Assembly: GCF_000472925.1 (NCBI RefSeq)
Contig: NZ_AXAS01000043.1
Location: 24,644 to 88,643, forward strand
Direction: 5' to 3'
Length of the DNA stretch: 64,000 nt
Source of the DNA: Bradyrhizobium sp. Ec3.3
GTDB lineage: Bacteria > Pseudomonadota > Alphaproteobacteria > Rhizobiales > Xanthobacteraceae
Positions 26,815 to 35,728 of the stretch are shown piece by piece. A program made the translations under genes and the position numbers. Position 1 is the first letter of the stretch. Each line of letters starts with the position of its first letter. A model generated the notes under the pieces. That model saw nothing but the letters and a program-made list of their open reading frames with translations, had not been told where the DNA came from and did no database searches.

Positions 26815-27288
26815 CCATTGATACGTGACTATTGGCTGAATGCACTGCTGATGCCGTGCCAGTCTGGTCCTTTAGGGCTATCATCGTGGGAGGCGGCATC
26901 GTGAGTGGCGCTTCTGTTCGCCTAGGCGGGCAGCAGAACTAGGCCAGCACCACCTAGGCGGTGGCGCGCCCACCAGAATGATCCACCATTGTCGCCCACT
27001 GATTTCGTCGGCAGTACGCTTGGCAGCTGCCTTGCTCAGCCCTCATTCAACAACACTTCGCACCATGGCCTCTCGACCTTTACGACGGTCGAGCGACGCT
27101 GTGGGAAAATGGCAGGGTTGTGCGCGGCAACTGTGACACCCGAGACACAGTCTCGAACAAACAGCAGGAGGCCGGGACGCTTGCCGATTCGGCATAGACG
27201 TAGCCCCCTGGTACCGGACTATGTTGACGTCGTGGGCATATTTTGGGGGATTTGGGAGAATTAAGGCCAGGAATTAGGGGACTGACAC
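26815..27288. other. Intergenic region, no gene seen
   Basis: 474 bp between the cytochrome and outer-membrane barrel genes. Frames are short and lack ribosome binding sites. It contains CCTAGGC words (26920-26958) and an AT-rich stretch (27239-27262, ATATTTTGGGGGATTTGGG) just upstream of the next gene that may hold its promoter. Confidence 0.4.
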
Positions 27289-28371
27289 ATGTGGGATCTT
27301 GGATCGAGGTCAGCACTGCGTCTTTTGTGCATTGGATCGTTTGCCGCTCTATTCGCGCTTCCAGTTCGAAGCGCTCTCGCCGACGAAGGTGGCGTCAGCT
27401 TTTGGGTGCCCGGCCTCTATGGCAGCCTCGCAGCTGTGCCCCAGCAGGCGCCGGGGTGGTCGGCGACCACCATTTATTGGCATGACTCGGTTTCTGCCAG
27501 CGGCGACGTGGCGCGCGCCCGGGAGATCACCCTCGGCAATATTCCCGCGAATGTCACAGCCACCGCGAACGCCAACGTCCACGCCAATCTGGATATTGGC
27601 TTTTTGATCGCGAACTACGCCTTCGAAACGCCGGTGTTCGGCGGGCAGGCCTCCGCCGGCTTTCTTGCGGCCTACGGCGCCAACAGCACGTCGCTGGCTG
27701 GAACCCTCACGGGAACGGTGACGGGCCCCGGCGGCGGCACATTTCCTTTCTCGCGCTCCGACAGCATCAACAGCTCGATCATGGGATTTGGCGATGTGTA
27801 CCCGCAGTTCGCGCTGCGCTGGAATGCCGGCGTTAACAACTACATGACCTACATCACCGGGGACATCCCGGTCGGGATGTACGACTCTGCCCGTCTTGCC
27901 AACATAGGGATCGGGCATTGGGCGCTCGACGCCGGCGGCGGCTACACTTATTTTGACCCAAAGACCGGGCACGAATTTTCGGCGGTGCTCGGCTTCACGT
28001 ACAACTTCGTCAACCCGTCGACTCAATATCAGAGCGGTGTCGACATGCACCTCGACTGGGGCGCGTCGCAATTCCTGACCAAGCAGTGGCAGGTCGGCCT
28101 GGTAGGTTATCTCTATCAGGAGATCGGCTGCGACAGCGGCTCCGGTGATCGCGTCGGCTGCTTCCGGTCGCGGGTGCAGGGCATCGGACCGCAGGTTGGT
28201 TACATCTTTCCGCTCGCAGACAAGCTGCAGGGCTACCTCAACCTGAAGGCCTACGGCGAATTCGCCAATGCCAGTCGGCCCGCGGGCTGGAACCTCTGGC
28301 TGACGTTCAATATTTCGCCTGCAGCGGCAACGCCGCCAACGACGCCCCCAAGGCCAATGTTCACGAAATAG
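27289..28371 (+). CDS. Outer-membrane beta-barrel protein, MetA/phenol-degradation transporter family
   Basis: A 360-residue exported protein with a signal peptide (residues 1-31, cleavage near SALADE). The body has alternating amphipathic strands and the family's opening segment SFWVPGLYGSLAAVP, with repeated aromatic-ending strands (WALDAGGGYTYFDP, VLGFTYNFVNP, HLDWGASQF, WNLWLTFNIS). Family members are thought to bring hydrophobic or aromatic compounds across the outer membrane. A Pro/Thr-rich tail ends the protein. In context it could import the sulfatase substrate or product. Confidence 0.78.
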   Translation: MWDLGSRSALRLLCIGSFAALFALPVRSALADEGGVSFWVPGLYGSLAAVPQQAPGWSATTIYWHDSVSASGDVARAREITLGNIPANVTATANANVHANLDIGFLIANYAFETPVFGGQASAGFLAAYGANSTSLAGTLTGTVTGPGGGTFPFSRSDSINSSIMGFGDVYPQFALRWNAGVNNYMTYITGDIPVGMYDSARLANIGIGHWALDAGGGYTYFDPKTGHEFSAVLGFTYNFVNPSTQYQSGVDMHLDWGASQFLTKQWQVGLVGYLYQEIGCDSGSGDRVGCFRSRVQGIGPQVGYIFPLADKLQGYLNLKAYGEFANASRPAGWNLWLTFNISPAAATPPTTPPRPMFTK

Positions 28372-28861
28372 AAGCCGCCGGTGCCTCCAGCGCATCGACC
28401 ACCTCAATCCTTTTGGCGGCGCCAGTTTTTGATCTGGAACCTGCTCCGCGCTGCACACGCCGACTTTGACCGAACGTGGATAGCGCGCGGCTCTCATCTA
28501 CTCCCGGGACGCTGAGGTTTGCGCACGCAAATTGCCAGTACCCGCTACCAACAGCGCGCATAGTTCAGTTTCATCGAAAACATTAGATAGGCGATTGCGG
28601 AGCACAACAAACTCGCGAACAGCCGGTCGATTCGGAGTTTTCACGGCCGGTGGCCGACGAGTGATCCGAGGGATCGCAGACAAGCGACAGGGATGAGACC
28701 GCCATACTCCCGCTCTTAATGGGGTGATGATCGACAGGGTGGAAACGCCGCAGCGCGCCTCGGAGGCAGCAACAAGAGCCTCGATCAATCTCAACCCGTT
28801 GATCTTGGCCCGCGACAGACTCGACAACGAACGAGCGCGCGGCACGTTTGAGGGAGACGAT
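28372..28861. other. Intergenic region, no gene seen
   Basis: 490 bp with no frame having a ribosome binding site or recognisable product. The solute-binding protein gene frame is open upstream to 28724, but that stretch has no signal peptide and no family similarity. The promoter of the gene at 28862 is probably here. Confidence 0.4.
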
Positions 28862-30154
28862 ATGCGGCGAACACCGGCTTGGTTCGGCTTGTTGGTTTGC
28901 GCCGGATTGCTGGCCACCATCGCGGATGCAGCTGACCCAACCGGGCGTCTGGTCTTTCTGTCGACCCAACTGCGGCCGATAGGCGAGGCGCAGAAGATGC
29001 GCAACCTGGTCCTCAAGGAGTTCTCCCCTGAGGTCGACTACATCACCGATCTGCCGCAGCGACTTCTGACGCGCATAGAGACGGAACGACAGGTCGGTAT
29101 GCATAACATAGATGTCGTGGGAGCGCTCCATGGAGAGTTGCAGCCGCTCGCGACCCTCGGCGCGTTGGTCCCGCTCGATGACCTCGCTGGCAAGCTGGCT
29201 GGCCGCGGCATCCCCAATCGACTGTTGGCACTTGGCAAATTTGGCTCCCCACACCAGCTCTATATACCCTGGATGCAGGCTGGCTACATCATGGTCGCCA
29301 ACAAACAGGCGCTACCCTATTTGCCGAGTGGAGCGGACATCAATGCCCTCACCTACGATCAACTCGGGACGTGGGCCATAACGCTCCAGCAGAAGACGGG
29401 CAAGCGCCTGCTCGGTTTTCCAGCAGGCCCGCATGGGTTGATGCATCGCTTTTTCGAGGGCTTCCTTTACCCGTCGTATACTGGCGGGGTGGTGGTTCCG
29501 TTCCGCTCGGAGGCGGCGGAAGCGATGTGGACGCAGTTCGCGTCGTTATGGAGGAGTGTCAACCCGAACTCGACCGGCTACAATTTTATGGATCAGCCCT
29601 TGCTTTCCGGCGACGTCTGGATCGGCTTCGATCACATCGCCCGCGTGCTCGGGGCGCTGCGTCAGAAACCGAACGAATTTGTCGCCTTCCCCGCGCCCGC
29701 CGGACCCAAGGGGCGCGGCTACATGCCGCTTCTGGTCGGCCTGGCGGTGGTGAAGGGCGCGCCCGACATCGCTGAATCGATGGCGCTGATCGACTATCTG
29801 ACCCAACCTGCAACGCAGATCACCTTGGCTCGTACCGTCGGCTTCTTCCCGGTGGTGAGTGCGAAGTTGCCGCCGGATCTTGATCTCGGCCTGAAGATGG
29901 GCGCCGGTGCAATTGCAGAGATGCAGTCGGCGAAGGATGCGCTGCCGGCGCTGCCGCCGGTCGGCTTCGGCGAGCGCGACGCCGAGTTCGACAGCGTGTT
30001 CATGGAGACGTTCCAGCTGATCGTCTTGCGGGGGCAGAAGACGCGCCCAGTACTCGATCGCGAGGCAGAGACGCTGAAGCGCCTGATGAGCGAGACCGGT
30101 GCGTCATGCTGGCAACCCGATCCTGCCAGTACTGGCCCATGCCTGGTCCAATAA
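28862..30154 (+). CDS. Orphan periplasmic solute-binding protein (ABC type, family 1-like)
   Basis: A 430-residue exported protein. Residues 1-23 are a signal peptide (AGLLATIADAAD). The body follows the extracellular solute-binding protein family 1 layout: DVVGALHGELQPLA, IPWMQAGYIMVANKQ, TYDQLGTWAITLQQ, SGDVWIGFDH, and MALIDYLTQPATQ. ATG 28862 follows GAGGGAGA. No permease or ATPase gene lies nearby, so it either shares a transporter encoded elsewhere or acts as a ligand sensor, possibly for the cyclase on the opposite strand with its extracytoplasmic sensor. The ligand is unknown; family members bind oligosaccharides, polyamines, iron or sulfonates. Confidence 0.8.
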   Translation: MRRTPAWFGLLVCAGLLATIADAADPTGRLVFLSTQLRPIGEAQKMRNLVLKEFSPEVDYITDLPQRLLTRIETERQVGMHNIDVVGALHGELQPLATLGALVPLDDLAGKLAGRGIPNRLLALGKFGSPHQLYIPWMQAGYIMVANKQALPYLPSGADINALTYDQLGTWAITLQQKTGKRLLGFPAGPHGLMHRFFEGFLYPSYTGGVVVPFRSEAAEAMWTQFASLWRSVNPNSTGYNFMDQPLLSGDVWIGFDHIARVLGALRQKPNEFVAFPAPAGPKGRGYMPLLVGLAVVKGAPDIAESMALIDYLTQPATQITLARTVGFFPVVSAKLPPDLDLGLKMGAGAIAEMQSAKDALPALPPVGFGERDAEFDSVFMETFQLIVLRGQKTRPVLDREAETLKRLMSETGASCWQPDPASTGPCLVQ

Positions 30155-30208
30155 CATGGGGCCCGGTCCCTCGCTGCCGGCGGGGCAGCGGCGGCCAACG
30201 GATGTCAT

Positions 30209-32107
30209 TTACGCAACGGCTTCGACCAACTCATAGACGCGGGTTTCCGCCTTCATCCCCTTGGCGGTTACCGAACCGATGGCGTTGAATCGAAAGCGAT
30301 GCTCGACGCGGTTGTGCACAGCCTCACTGACAAGGATCCTCGTCCCATACGCCTTGTTGAGTCCTTCGAGACGAGCAGCAAGATTCACGCTGTTACCCAG
30401 AACCGTATAGTTCATACGTTCCGTCGAACCGACATTTCCCACCACGGCATCGCCGACATGGATGCCAATGCGAGCGACGAACGGTGGCAGCCCCTCGGCT
30501 TCAAACTGAGCATTCAGCACGTCGCTCGCCGCCTTTGCCGAAAGGGCGGCCCGACAGGCCCGCTCGACATGATCGGCCTGCAAATGGGGAGCGTTCCAAA
30601 ACACCATCACCGAGTCTCCGATGAACTTGTCCACGGTTCCGCCCTCGGCAAGAAGCGCTTCCGTCAGCGCCGCGAAATGGCGCGAGGTCTGGCGCATCAG
30701 ACTGTCAGGGTCGGCGGCTTCGGAAATGCCGGTAAAATTCGTCACGTCGGTAAACAGGATGGAGACCTCCCTCCTCGTTCCCCCAAGCTCGGTGGAGATC
30801 GAGCCATCGACGATTCCTCTCACGATGTCCTTCGGGACAAAGCGTGCGAACGACCAGATGCTGCGCTGGGCAACCGCCATCGTCCTGCCGAGTTCGTTGA
30901 CCTCCGCGATATTCGATGTGACCGGAGCATCGCCCGGCGCCGCTAAAGCCTGGAGTCCCCTCGCTTGGGTAGTTATCCGTTTCAGCGAGGTCGACATCCG
31001 GCTGCCAAAGACCCAGGCCGCGGGCACAAAGCAGCTGCCGACGATCAGGGCAATGACTAGCCCCCTGAACTGCAATTTCCTGACGTTCTGTGAGAAATCA
31101 TCTTCAGCCGCAAACAACATGGAATAGCCGCTGTATTGCTCTCCTTGAGAAAATTTTTGCACGCGAAAAAGGTAGTCTCGTCCATCTTCGCCGCGCACGC
31201 TCCCCTCAAAGCGATCGCGGCCGTCCCACCTTTGCATGACGGCGCCGACCAGCCCGGTCCGGATTTCCCAAATCTCGGGGAGCTGCGGACGCGAGGGATG
31301 AGCCCTGGCTTCATCCACGAGCCGCTTGAAGTCGGGGTGAGCGATGAGTACGCCGAACGAATCGAAGATGACGGCTGTTCCGTGCTCCCCCGGGCGTTGC
31401 GCGTTGACCAGCTCGCTGAACTTATCAAGCTTGAGGTCAGCGGCGATGACGCCGCGGACATGCCCGTGCAGAGGTGCACTCAGGGTGATCATCGGCGTGC
31501 CGATGCTGAATGAAGCATATGGCGGCGAAACGAGAGCCCTTCCTGCATGCAACGTATCGCGGTACCAGACTCGTTTTCTTGGGTCATAATTGTAGTCCGG
31601 CAGATCGACCTGGTCAGTCTTGTTGCCTTCGGCGTCTTCGAATATCCGCCGCATCGGCAATGCTCCGCCGGCAGTCGGGTGGACCAAATTGACGTTGTAA
31701 ACGGCACCGGGTGGGGCACCCAGCTTTTGGCGCTCCGCCGGCTCGAGGACATCGAGGCGCCGGACCTGAAGCCAACAACCGTTTTCGTACCCGATATAGA
31801 AGCTATCCACCTGCTGCAGTTTCTGGAGCGCAGCTTTGAAGAGGACGATTGCGCTATCCTCCTCGTTCCTGTCGTCGGAGTCTGCGAGAGACGGATTCGA
31901 TGACAGCACTTCAACGACGGAGCTCAGTCCGGAAACCTCAGCCTCGAGCCGACTAAGGGTGTTCGCACTGGCAGCATCCATGGCGGTAGAGGCCGCTGCT
32001 CTCGCGACCGCATGAAAAGTCTGGAGCTGGACAAGAATAAGACATGCCGTCAGGGTTGCAATGAAGGCGATCACAGCCGCCGTTATCGCGATCCTGAACG
32101 TAAGCAT
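30209..32107 (-). CDS. Membrane class III adenylate/guanylate cyclase with extracytoplasmic Cache-type sensor
   Basis: A 632-residue protein. A membrane helix at residues about 8-28 and another near 350-370 flank an extracytoplasmic double-Cache-like sensor (YNYDPRKRVWYRDTLHAG near residue 175; GVIAADLKLDKFSEL near 228). A HAMP-like linker follows, then the catalytic domain at about 435-632 with ILFTDVTNFTGIS (first metal Asp), DKFIGDSVMVFWN (second metal Asp), RIGIHVGDAVVGNVGS and NYTVLGNSVNLAARLE. It should make cAMP in response to a periplasmic ligand. A perfect FixK/FNR box lies 57 bp upstream of the ATG, predicting induction at low oxygen. It converges with the solute-binding protein gene. 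Confidence 0.9.
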   Translation of the reverse strand: MLTFRIAITAAVIAFIATLTACLILVQLQTFHAVARAAASTAMDAASANTLSRLEAEVSGLSSVVEVLSSNPSLADSDDRNEEDSAIVLFKAALQKLQQVDSFYIGYENGCWLQVRRLDVLEPAERQKLGAPPGAVYNVNLVHPTAGGALPMRRIFEDAEGNKTDQVDLPDYNYDPRKRVWYRDTLHAGRALVSPPYASFSIGTPMITLSAPLHGHVRGVIAADLKLDKFSELVNAQRPGEHGTAVIFDSFGVLIAHPDFKRLVDEARAHPSRPQLPEIWEIRTGLVGAVMQRWDGRDRFEGSVRGEDGRDYLFRVQKFSQGEQYSGYSMLFAAEDDFSQNVRKLQFRGLVIALIVGSCFVPAAWVFGSRMSTSLKRITTQARGLQALAAPGDAPVTSNIAEVNELGRTMAVAQRSIWSFARFVPKDIVRGIVDGSISTELGGTRREVSILFTDVTNFTGISEAADPDSLMRQTSRHFAALTEALLAEGGTVDKFIGDSVMVFWNAPHLQADHVERACRAALSAKAASDVLNAQFEAEGLPPFVARIGIHVGDAVVGNVGSTERMNYTVLGNSVNLAARLEGLNKAYGTRILVSEAVHNRVEHRFRFNAIGSVTAKGMKAETRVYELVEAVA

Positions 32108-32163
32108 CTCGATTTATCCCCTTGCTTCTTGACTGGAGACCAGAGCTTCGAGGGGGACATTCC

Positions 32164-32177
32164 TTGATCTAGATCAA
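32164..32177. promoter_or_regulatory. Perfect FixK/FNR-type box upstream of the cyclase gene
   Basis: TTGATCTAGATCAA matches the FNR/FixK consensus TTGAT-N4-ATCAA exactly. Its centre is about 63 bp upstream of the cyclase ATG (32107). If activation is class II, with the box centred at -41.5, transcription would start near 32129 with a short leader that includes the AAGGGG ribosome binding site. The oxygen-responsive role is inferred. Confidence 0.8.
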
Positions 32178-32554
32178 GATGAACCAACGCGATGCAGCTG
32201 TTTCTGCGTGCCCGAGGATCACTGCCTGTCTGCTGCGGAGCAATGTGTCCGGTATGGGCTCGTAGCTGACCTTTGCCGAGACCGCCGCAATGTGTACTTC
32301 CGGGAGATGAGCGGACCAAAGGTCGAGCAGCTGCCGAGGTCCGCTTGTGCCCCTTAACCGACTGCCGGTCCAACCACCAACCGAGAACACTTGCGTTGGC
32401 GTGTCAGCCTTTATCAGCCAATCGTGGCTCGGCTCACTGTGCCTGCTTCAAATAGGCTTCGACCTGACGTGTCGTGTTGCGCAAGGATGAGCGTGCTGAC
32501 CAGCGGCCTCCGAGATCGCACCTGCAACAAAGTTTCGGCGCTCTATATCGACTG
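32178..32554. other. Intergenic region between cyclase and MFS gene
   Basis: 377 bp between the FixK box and the MFS stop codon. No frame is supported by a ribosome binding site or by family similarity. A minus-strand frame (32169-32390) is open but shows no recognised motif and lies across the FixK box. Confidence 0.4.
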
Positions 32555-33868
32555 TCATCCCGCTCTCCGCGATTGAATGCCCCCCGGCCTCGAAATCTCG
32601 CCAGCACTTGCCTGCTCGATCGACATTTCAACTTCCTCGGGCGGTTTGATGTGACGGAACGACAGGAGCAGTGTGATGTCGTAGGCGATCTTGAGAGCGC
32701 CGCAGATAACGAGCGGAAGCCCCGAAAATGCCGTACCGAGCATCGCGCCGGCCAGGCTCGGACTGACTGCGGAGGCGAGACTGCGCGGGACGGCAGTCAC
32801 GCTGGCCGCCGCCGGGCGTTCCTCAGGCGTGACCACTGCCATCACGTAGGAGGTTCGTGTCGGCACATCCATCTGCGAGAGCGCTGCTCGGATCGAAAGC
32901 AGGACCAGTACGACCGTCAGATTCGGAAAGAGAGCGGCCGCGATCAGGCAGATGCTTGAGGGGATGTGTGTGAAGACCATTGTGTTGATCAGTCCGAACC
33001 GCTGCGACAGCCTTGCGGCGAGCGGATAAGAAAAGGCCGAAAGCGTGTTGGACCAGAAGAAGAAGAGGCTTGCGCTTGAAAGCGAAAGGTCGAAGCGCTC
33101 GAATAGCCACAAAGCAACAAGCGACTGGACGGCAAATCCGCCGGCAAATGCATCAACGCTGAAGAGTGCTGCAAGCCGATAGACAATTCGCCGCGAGGGA
33201 CCAAGGACCGAAGCCTTCGGTCGTGCATCAATCGCGGGTGATGTTTGCGGCAGCAGTCGATAGAGGACTGCGCCAATGAGACCAAGGGCGGTATAGACGA
33301 AGAACATGGACTTCAGGGCGGTGAGCCTTGGCATGTCAAACGAGACAAGAAAGTCGGGCACAGTGGCTATCAAGGCGCCCGCCGCGGTCGACAGCCCTCC
33401 AATCAGACTATAGCGGGCAAAGACCTGCGTACGCTTCTGGTCGCTCGCATCGCTTGCCAGCAGCGCATGCTCGAGCGGCACGAAGATGCCAATATCTCCT
33501 GGCGAGGGATTGATGGTGCCGACAAAGGCCAGAACCAGAATGATCGGAAACGCCTCTGCGAACGGAAACGCCAGACCGGTCAGCATCATCGTGAGCGCGC
33601 TCAGCAGTAGGAGCGTCCGCAAGTCGCGATGACCTCCCAGCCAACCGACGCCCAGCGTGAGGACCGCGGTCCCCAGCAGGGCGCCGGTGGCAACCACGCC
33701 GATCTGGAAAGGGGAGTAACCAAGCTCGACGAGGTACGCCGGCAAAATGATCGTGGCAAAGCCGTCACCAAGCCCGCGCGCGGCGCGTGCTCCAAACAGG
33801 AGCGCGATTGCCGGCCGGGCCTTTAGCCGCGGTTCCGCGTTCTGGCTTGTGTCTGGCGGAACATTCAT
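32555..33868 (-). CDS. MFS transporter
   Basis: A 437-residue inner-membrane protein with about twelve hydrophobic segments and the MFS-type loop GVGWLGGHRDLRTL between helices 2 and 3, repeated in weaker form as ARLSQRFGLI in the second half. ATG 33868 (MNVPPDTSQ) is chosen because GGAGGCGCGG precedes it; the frame is open to 33967 but the added residues are not membrane-like. The substrate is unknown. It lies beside the cyclase on the same strand, 447 bp apart, and may export or import a compound processed by the upstream exported enzymes. Confidence 0.85.
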   Translation of the reverse strand: MNVPPDTSQNAEPRLKARPAIALLFGARAARGLGDGFATIILPAYLVELGYSPFQIGVVATGALLGTAVLTLGVGWLGGHRDLRTLLLLSALTMMLTGLAFPFAEAFPIILVLAFVGTINPSPGDIGIFVPLEHALLASDASDQKRTQVFARYSLIGGLSTAAGALIATVPDFLVSFDMPRLTALKSMFFVYTALGLIGAVLYRLLPQTSPAIDARPKASVLGPSRRIVYRLAALFSVDAFAGGFAVQSLVALWLFERFDLSLSSASLFFFWSNTLSAFSYPLAARLSQRFGLINTMVFTHIPSSICLIAAALFPNLTVVLVLLSIRAALSQMDVPTRTSYVMAVVTPEERPAAASVTAVPRSLASAVSPSLAGAMLGTAFSGLPLVICGALKIAYDITLLLSFRHIKPPEEVEMSIEQASAGEISRPGGIQSRRAG

Positions 33869-34137
33869 CCGCGCCGCGCCTCCAACACGCCGGTTGTTGG
33901 CAGCCACGCAGTCGTACGCTCGCAGCGAGAGAGCGGGACAAACCCCTCCGGGGAAACGGCGGAACACAAAAAGGCTGTGGGAATGAGCTTAAGGGCAGGC
34001 ATGCAGCGTCCTTCTCGGAAAACCGGACGCGATTCATGGGCATGTCGCCTCGTGGGGAGATCGCTTCCCCATGGGTGGAAGTAAGGCGCGCCCCACATGT
34101 TTGTCAAGGCGCCCTACGCTTCTCGCCGAAGCCTCGT

Positions 34138-34432
34138 TCAATTGCCGGCAGCTACGGTGTAGTCCGCGAAGTGCATGTGGCTGTCGGCCTTCGACCAAAG
34201 TCCGATCCGGCCGGAGAGCGGTTGCGACAGCGTGTGCTCCAAATAGAGCTTGCCATCGAGATAACCTTCTACCTTCGTGCCGTTCACGCGGACCTTGAGG
34301 TCGTGCCACTGCCGTGTCGCGGTCGGGGTGAAGAGCGCTTGCCGTTCTCGAACTTCCACAGCACGATGTTGTTCTCCAGACAGTTCGCCCGGACTGTCAG
34401 GTAGTCCCCGTTGGGCTTGAGGTTGCCGAGAC
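34138..34432 (-). pseudogene. Fragment of a DUF1080 (3-keto-disaccharide hydrolase-like) gene, frameshifted
   Basis: The minus strand reads RLGNLKPNGDYLTVRANCLE and NNIVLWKFENGKR in one frame, then QALFTPTATRQWHDLKVRVN and GRIGLWSKADSHMHFADYTV in another, with a shift near 34340. Together they match the C-terminal half of the LamG-like DUF1080 fold. The N-terminal half is missing; the match stops near 34432 where an unrelated plus-strand gene begins. It is a truncated, frameshifted remnant. Confidence 0.65.
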
Positions 34433-34682
34433 GTTCAACGAAGCCCGCACGAGTTTCCAAGTAGCGTGGCAGGAGCTGGCCGCCTCGCGCACGGAGGCAG
34501 ACTTTGAGACGTGGCGTCGCCAGCGTGACTGGACCGCCTGGAAGGACCGGATGCACCAGCTAACACTCCCGCTGCCGACACTGCGTCCGGAAGGGATTGC
34601 ACGTTGCTTCTGGGGCGAGTTAATCACGAACCCGACGCTCGATGCCCATACCCACACCGCACACCGCCAGACCGCCGCATGA
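34433..34682 (+). pseudogene. 5'-truncated hypothetical gene
   Basis: The frame reads ARTSFQVAWQELAASRTEAD, then FETWRRQRDWTAWKDRM and on to a TGA at 34680-34682. This FxxAWxxxxxxRTEADFxxWRxxRDWTA pattern is one I associate with small hypothetical proteins of bradyrhizobia. No start codon with a ribosome binding site precedes it because the DUF1080 fragment abuts at about 34433. Its stop overlaps the next gene's ATG, the trace of a former operon. Confidence 0.5.
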
Positions 34683-34936
34683 AACTCACCGCCGAACGTC
34701 CCTTCGCCAACCCAGACGCCGCAGCGCGCAAGCTGGTCGAGATCGCCACTAGCATCGAGCCCGTGCAAGACGGTCGCATCCATATCGAGAAGATCAACGC
34801 GCCGTTCCTCTATACGCTCAAGGCCAGCGGCCCGGAGTTCGGTGAGGGCATCAAGCATGCTGTCGAACGCGGCTGGCTCGAGCTACACGAGAGCGGGACT
34901 TTCGTGAGGATCTTAAAGACAGAGGCCGCCAACTGA
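34679..34936 (+). CDS. Hypothetical protein, 85 residues
   Basis: A soluble protein beginning MKLTAERPFANPDAAARKLV and containing RIHIEKINAPFLYTLK and ERGWLELHESGTFVRI. The last segment resembles the winged-helix or effector-like tail of small phage or plasmid proteins. It is intact and starts by ATGA overlap with the truncated gene upstream. Function unknown. It is part of a patch of gene scraps left by repeated insertion and deletion next to the tRNA-Arg gene. Confidence 0.6.
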   Translation: MKLTAERPFANPDAAARKLVEIATSIEPVQDGRIHIEKINAPFLYTLKASGPEFGEGIKHAVERGWLELHESGTFVRILKTEAAN

Positions 34937-35134
34937 GGCGGCTTCACTCTTCGCGGCAATCCATCCCGTCCGCAGCACGTTGCAGGCTTTATTCTTCCGC
35001 ATGGCGCGGACGGGATCGTCCCGGTTCGCCGCAACAGGCCTAATTTTCGCGCGCCGATCGGCAACCTCACCAATGAACCGCAAGGCTCCTCCTCGCGACA
35101 GAACTAAGGGGCGAGTGGTCAAGTGAGCAGTATC

Positions 35135-35434
35135 ATGCGTATGAAGACACTCGCGTCACATTTCCTTACCTGTATCGTGAGCTTCGCCGGTCTAATTGGG
35201 GCGCAGCAAGCATTTTCCCTTCAGGTGGATGTCAGCGCGAAGGCCGACATATTTGTTGATCAGGTAGCCAATCGGGCGGTTAAGGGTGACAGGCTGTCCA
35301 CTACGCGAGCACTGCCCAACGCTCAAAATGGATTGCTAGCGCCAAAATCGCGCTTTGACGCTCGTTGCAAGCCGCCGATTGATGTCGTGGGACGTTGTTT
35401 CGCCGACGCGGGATTGAGCCAGAGAATAGCCTGA
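35135..35434 (+). CDS. Small secreted hypothetical protein
   Basis: A 99-residue protein with a signal peptide (MKTLASHFLTCIVSFAGLIG, cleavage near AFS). The body contains VKGDRL and two cysteines (ARCKPP, GRCFAD), like the family of small rhizobial secreted proteins with KGDRLP and a paired-cysteine C-terminus. Start ATG 35135 or 35141 is uncertain because the ribosome binding site is weak; GTG 35123 is also in frame. Function unknown. Confidence 0.5.
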   Translation: MRMKTLASHFLTCIVSFAGLIGAQQAFSLQVDVSAKADIFVDQVANRAVKGDRLSTTRALPNAQNGLLAPKSRFDARCKPPIDVVGRCFADAGLSQRIA

Positions 35435-35467
35435 GCCGAGCATTCCCCACCTGCTACGCTTTGGCCC

Positions 35468-35728
35468 CGCCGACTCGTATTGCGCGATCTGCCATTGCAC
35501 CAGCGCAAAACGAATTTGGAACGGCTGCTGGCGCGCCGTCCGGATGGCATCACCGTCGCGCCCTTCGAGCGCGGCGAGATCGGCCTCGATCTATTCCGCG
35601 CCGCGTGCCGCATGGGTTTCGAAGGTCTCGTTTCCAGGCATCGTGACAGGCCTTACCGGGGCGGCCGACAGAAACACTGGACCAAGGTGAAGAACCGCAG
35701 CCATCCGGCGGTGGAGCGAGAACTGTGA
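35468..35728 (+). pseudogene. C-terminal remnant of an ATP-dependent DNA ligase
   Basis: The frame reads RDLPLHQRKTNLERLLARRP, then DGITVAPFERGEIG, GFEGLVSRHRDRPYRGG and HWTKVKNRSHPA. EGLVSKxxxxxYxxGRxxxWxKVKN is the conserved end of the adenylation domain of ATP-dependent ligases. The lysine-adenylation motif and the rest of the enzyme are absent. Its stop overlaps the next small ORF by GTGA. Confidence 0.7.

Noticed and set aside
27349..28497. 382-codon open frame opposite the outer-membrane barrel gene
   Set aside because: Arg/Ala/Val-rich antisense frame without motifs or ribosome binding site.
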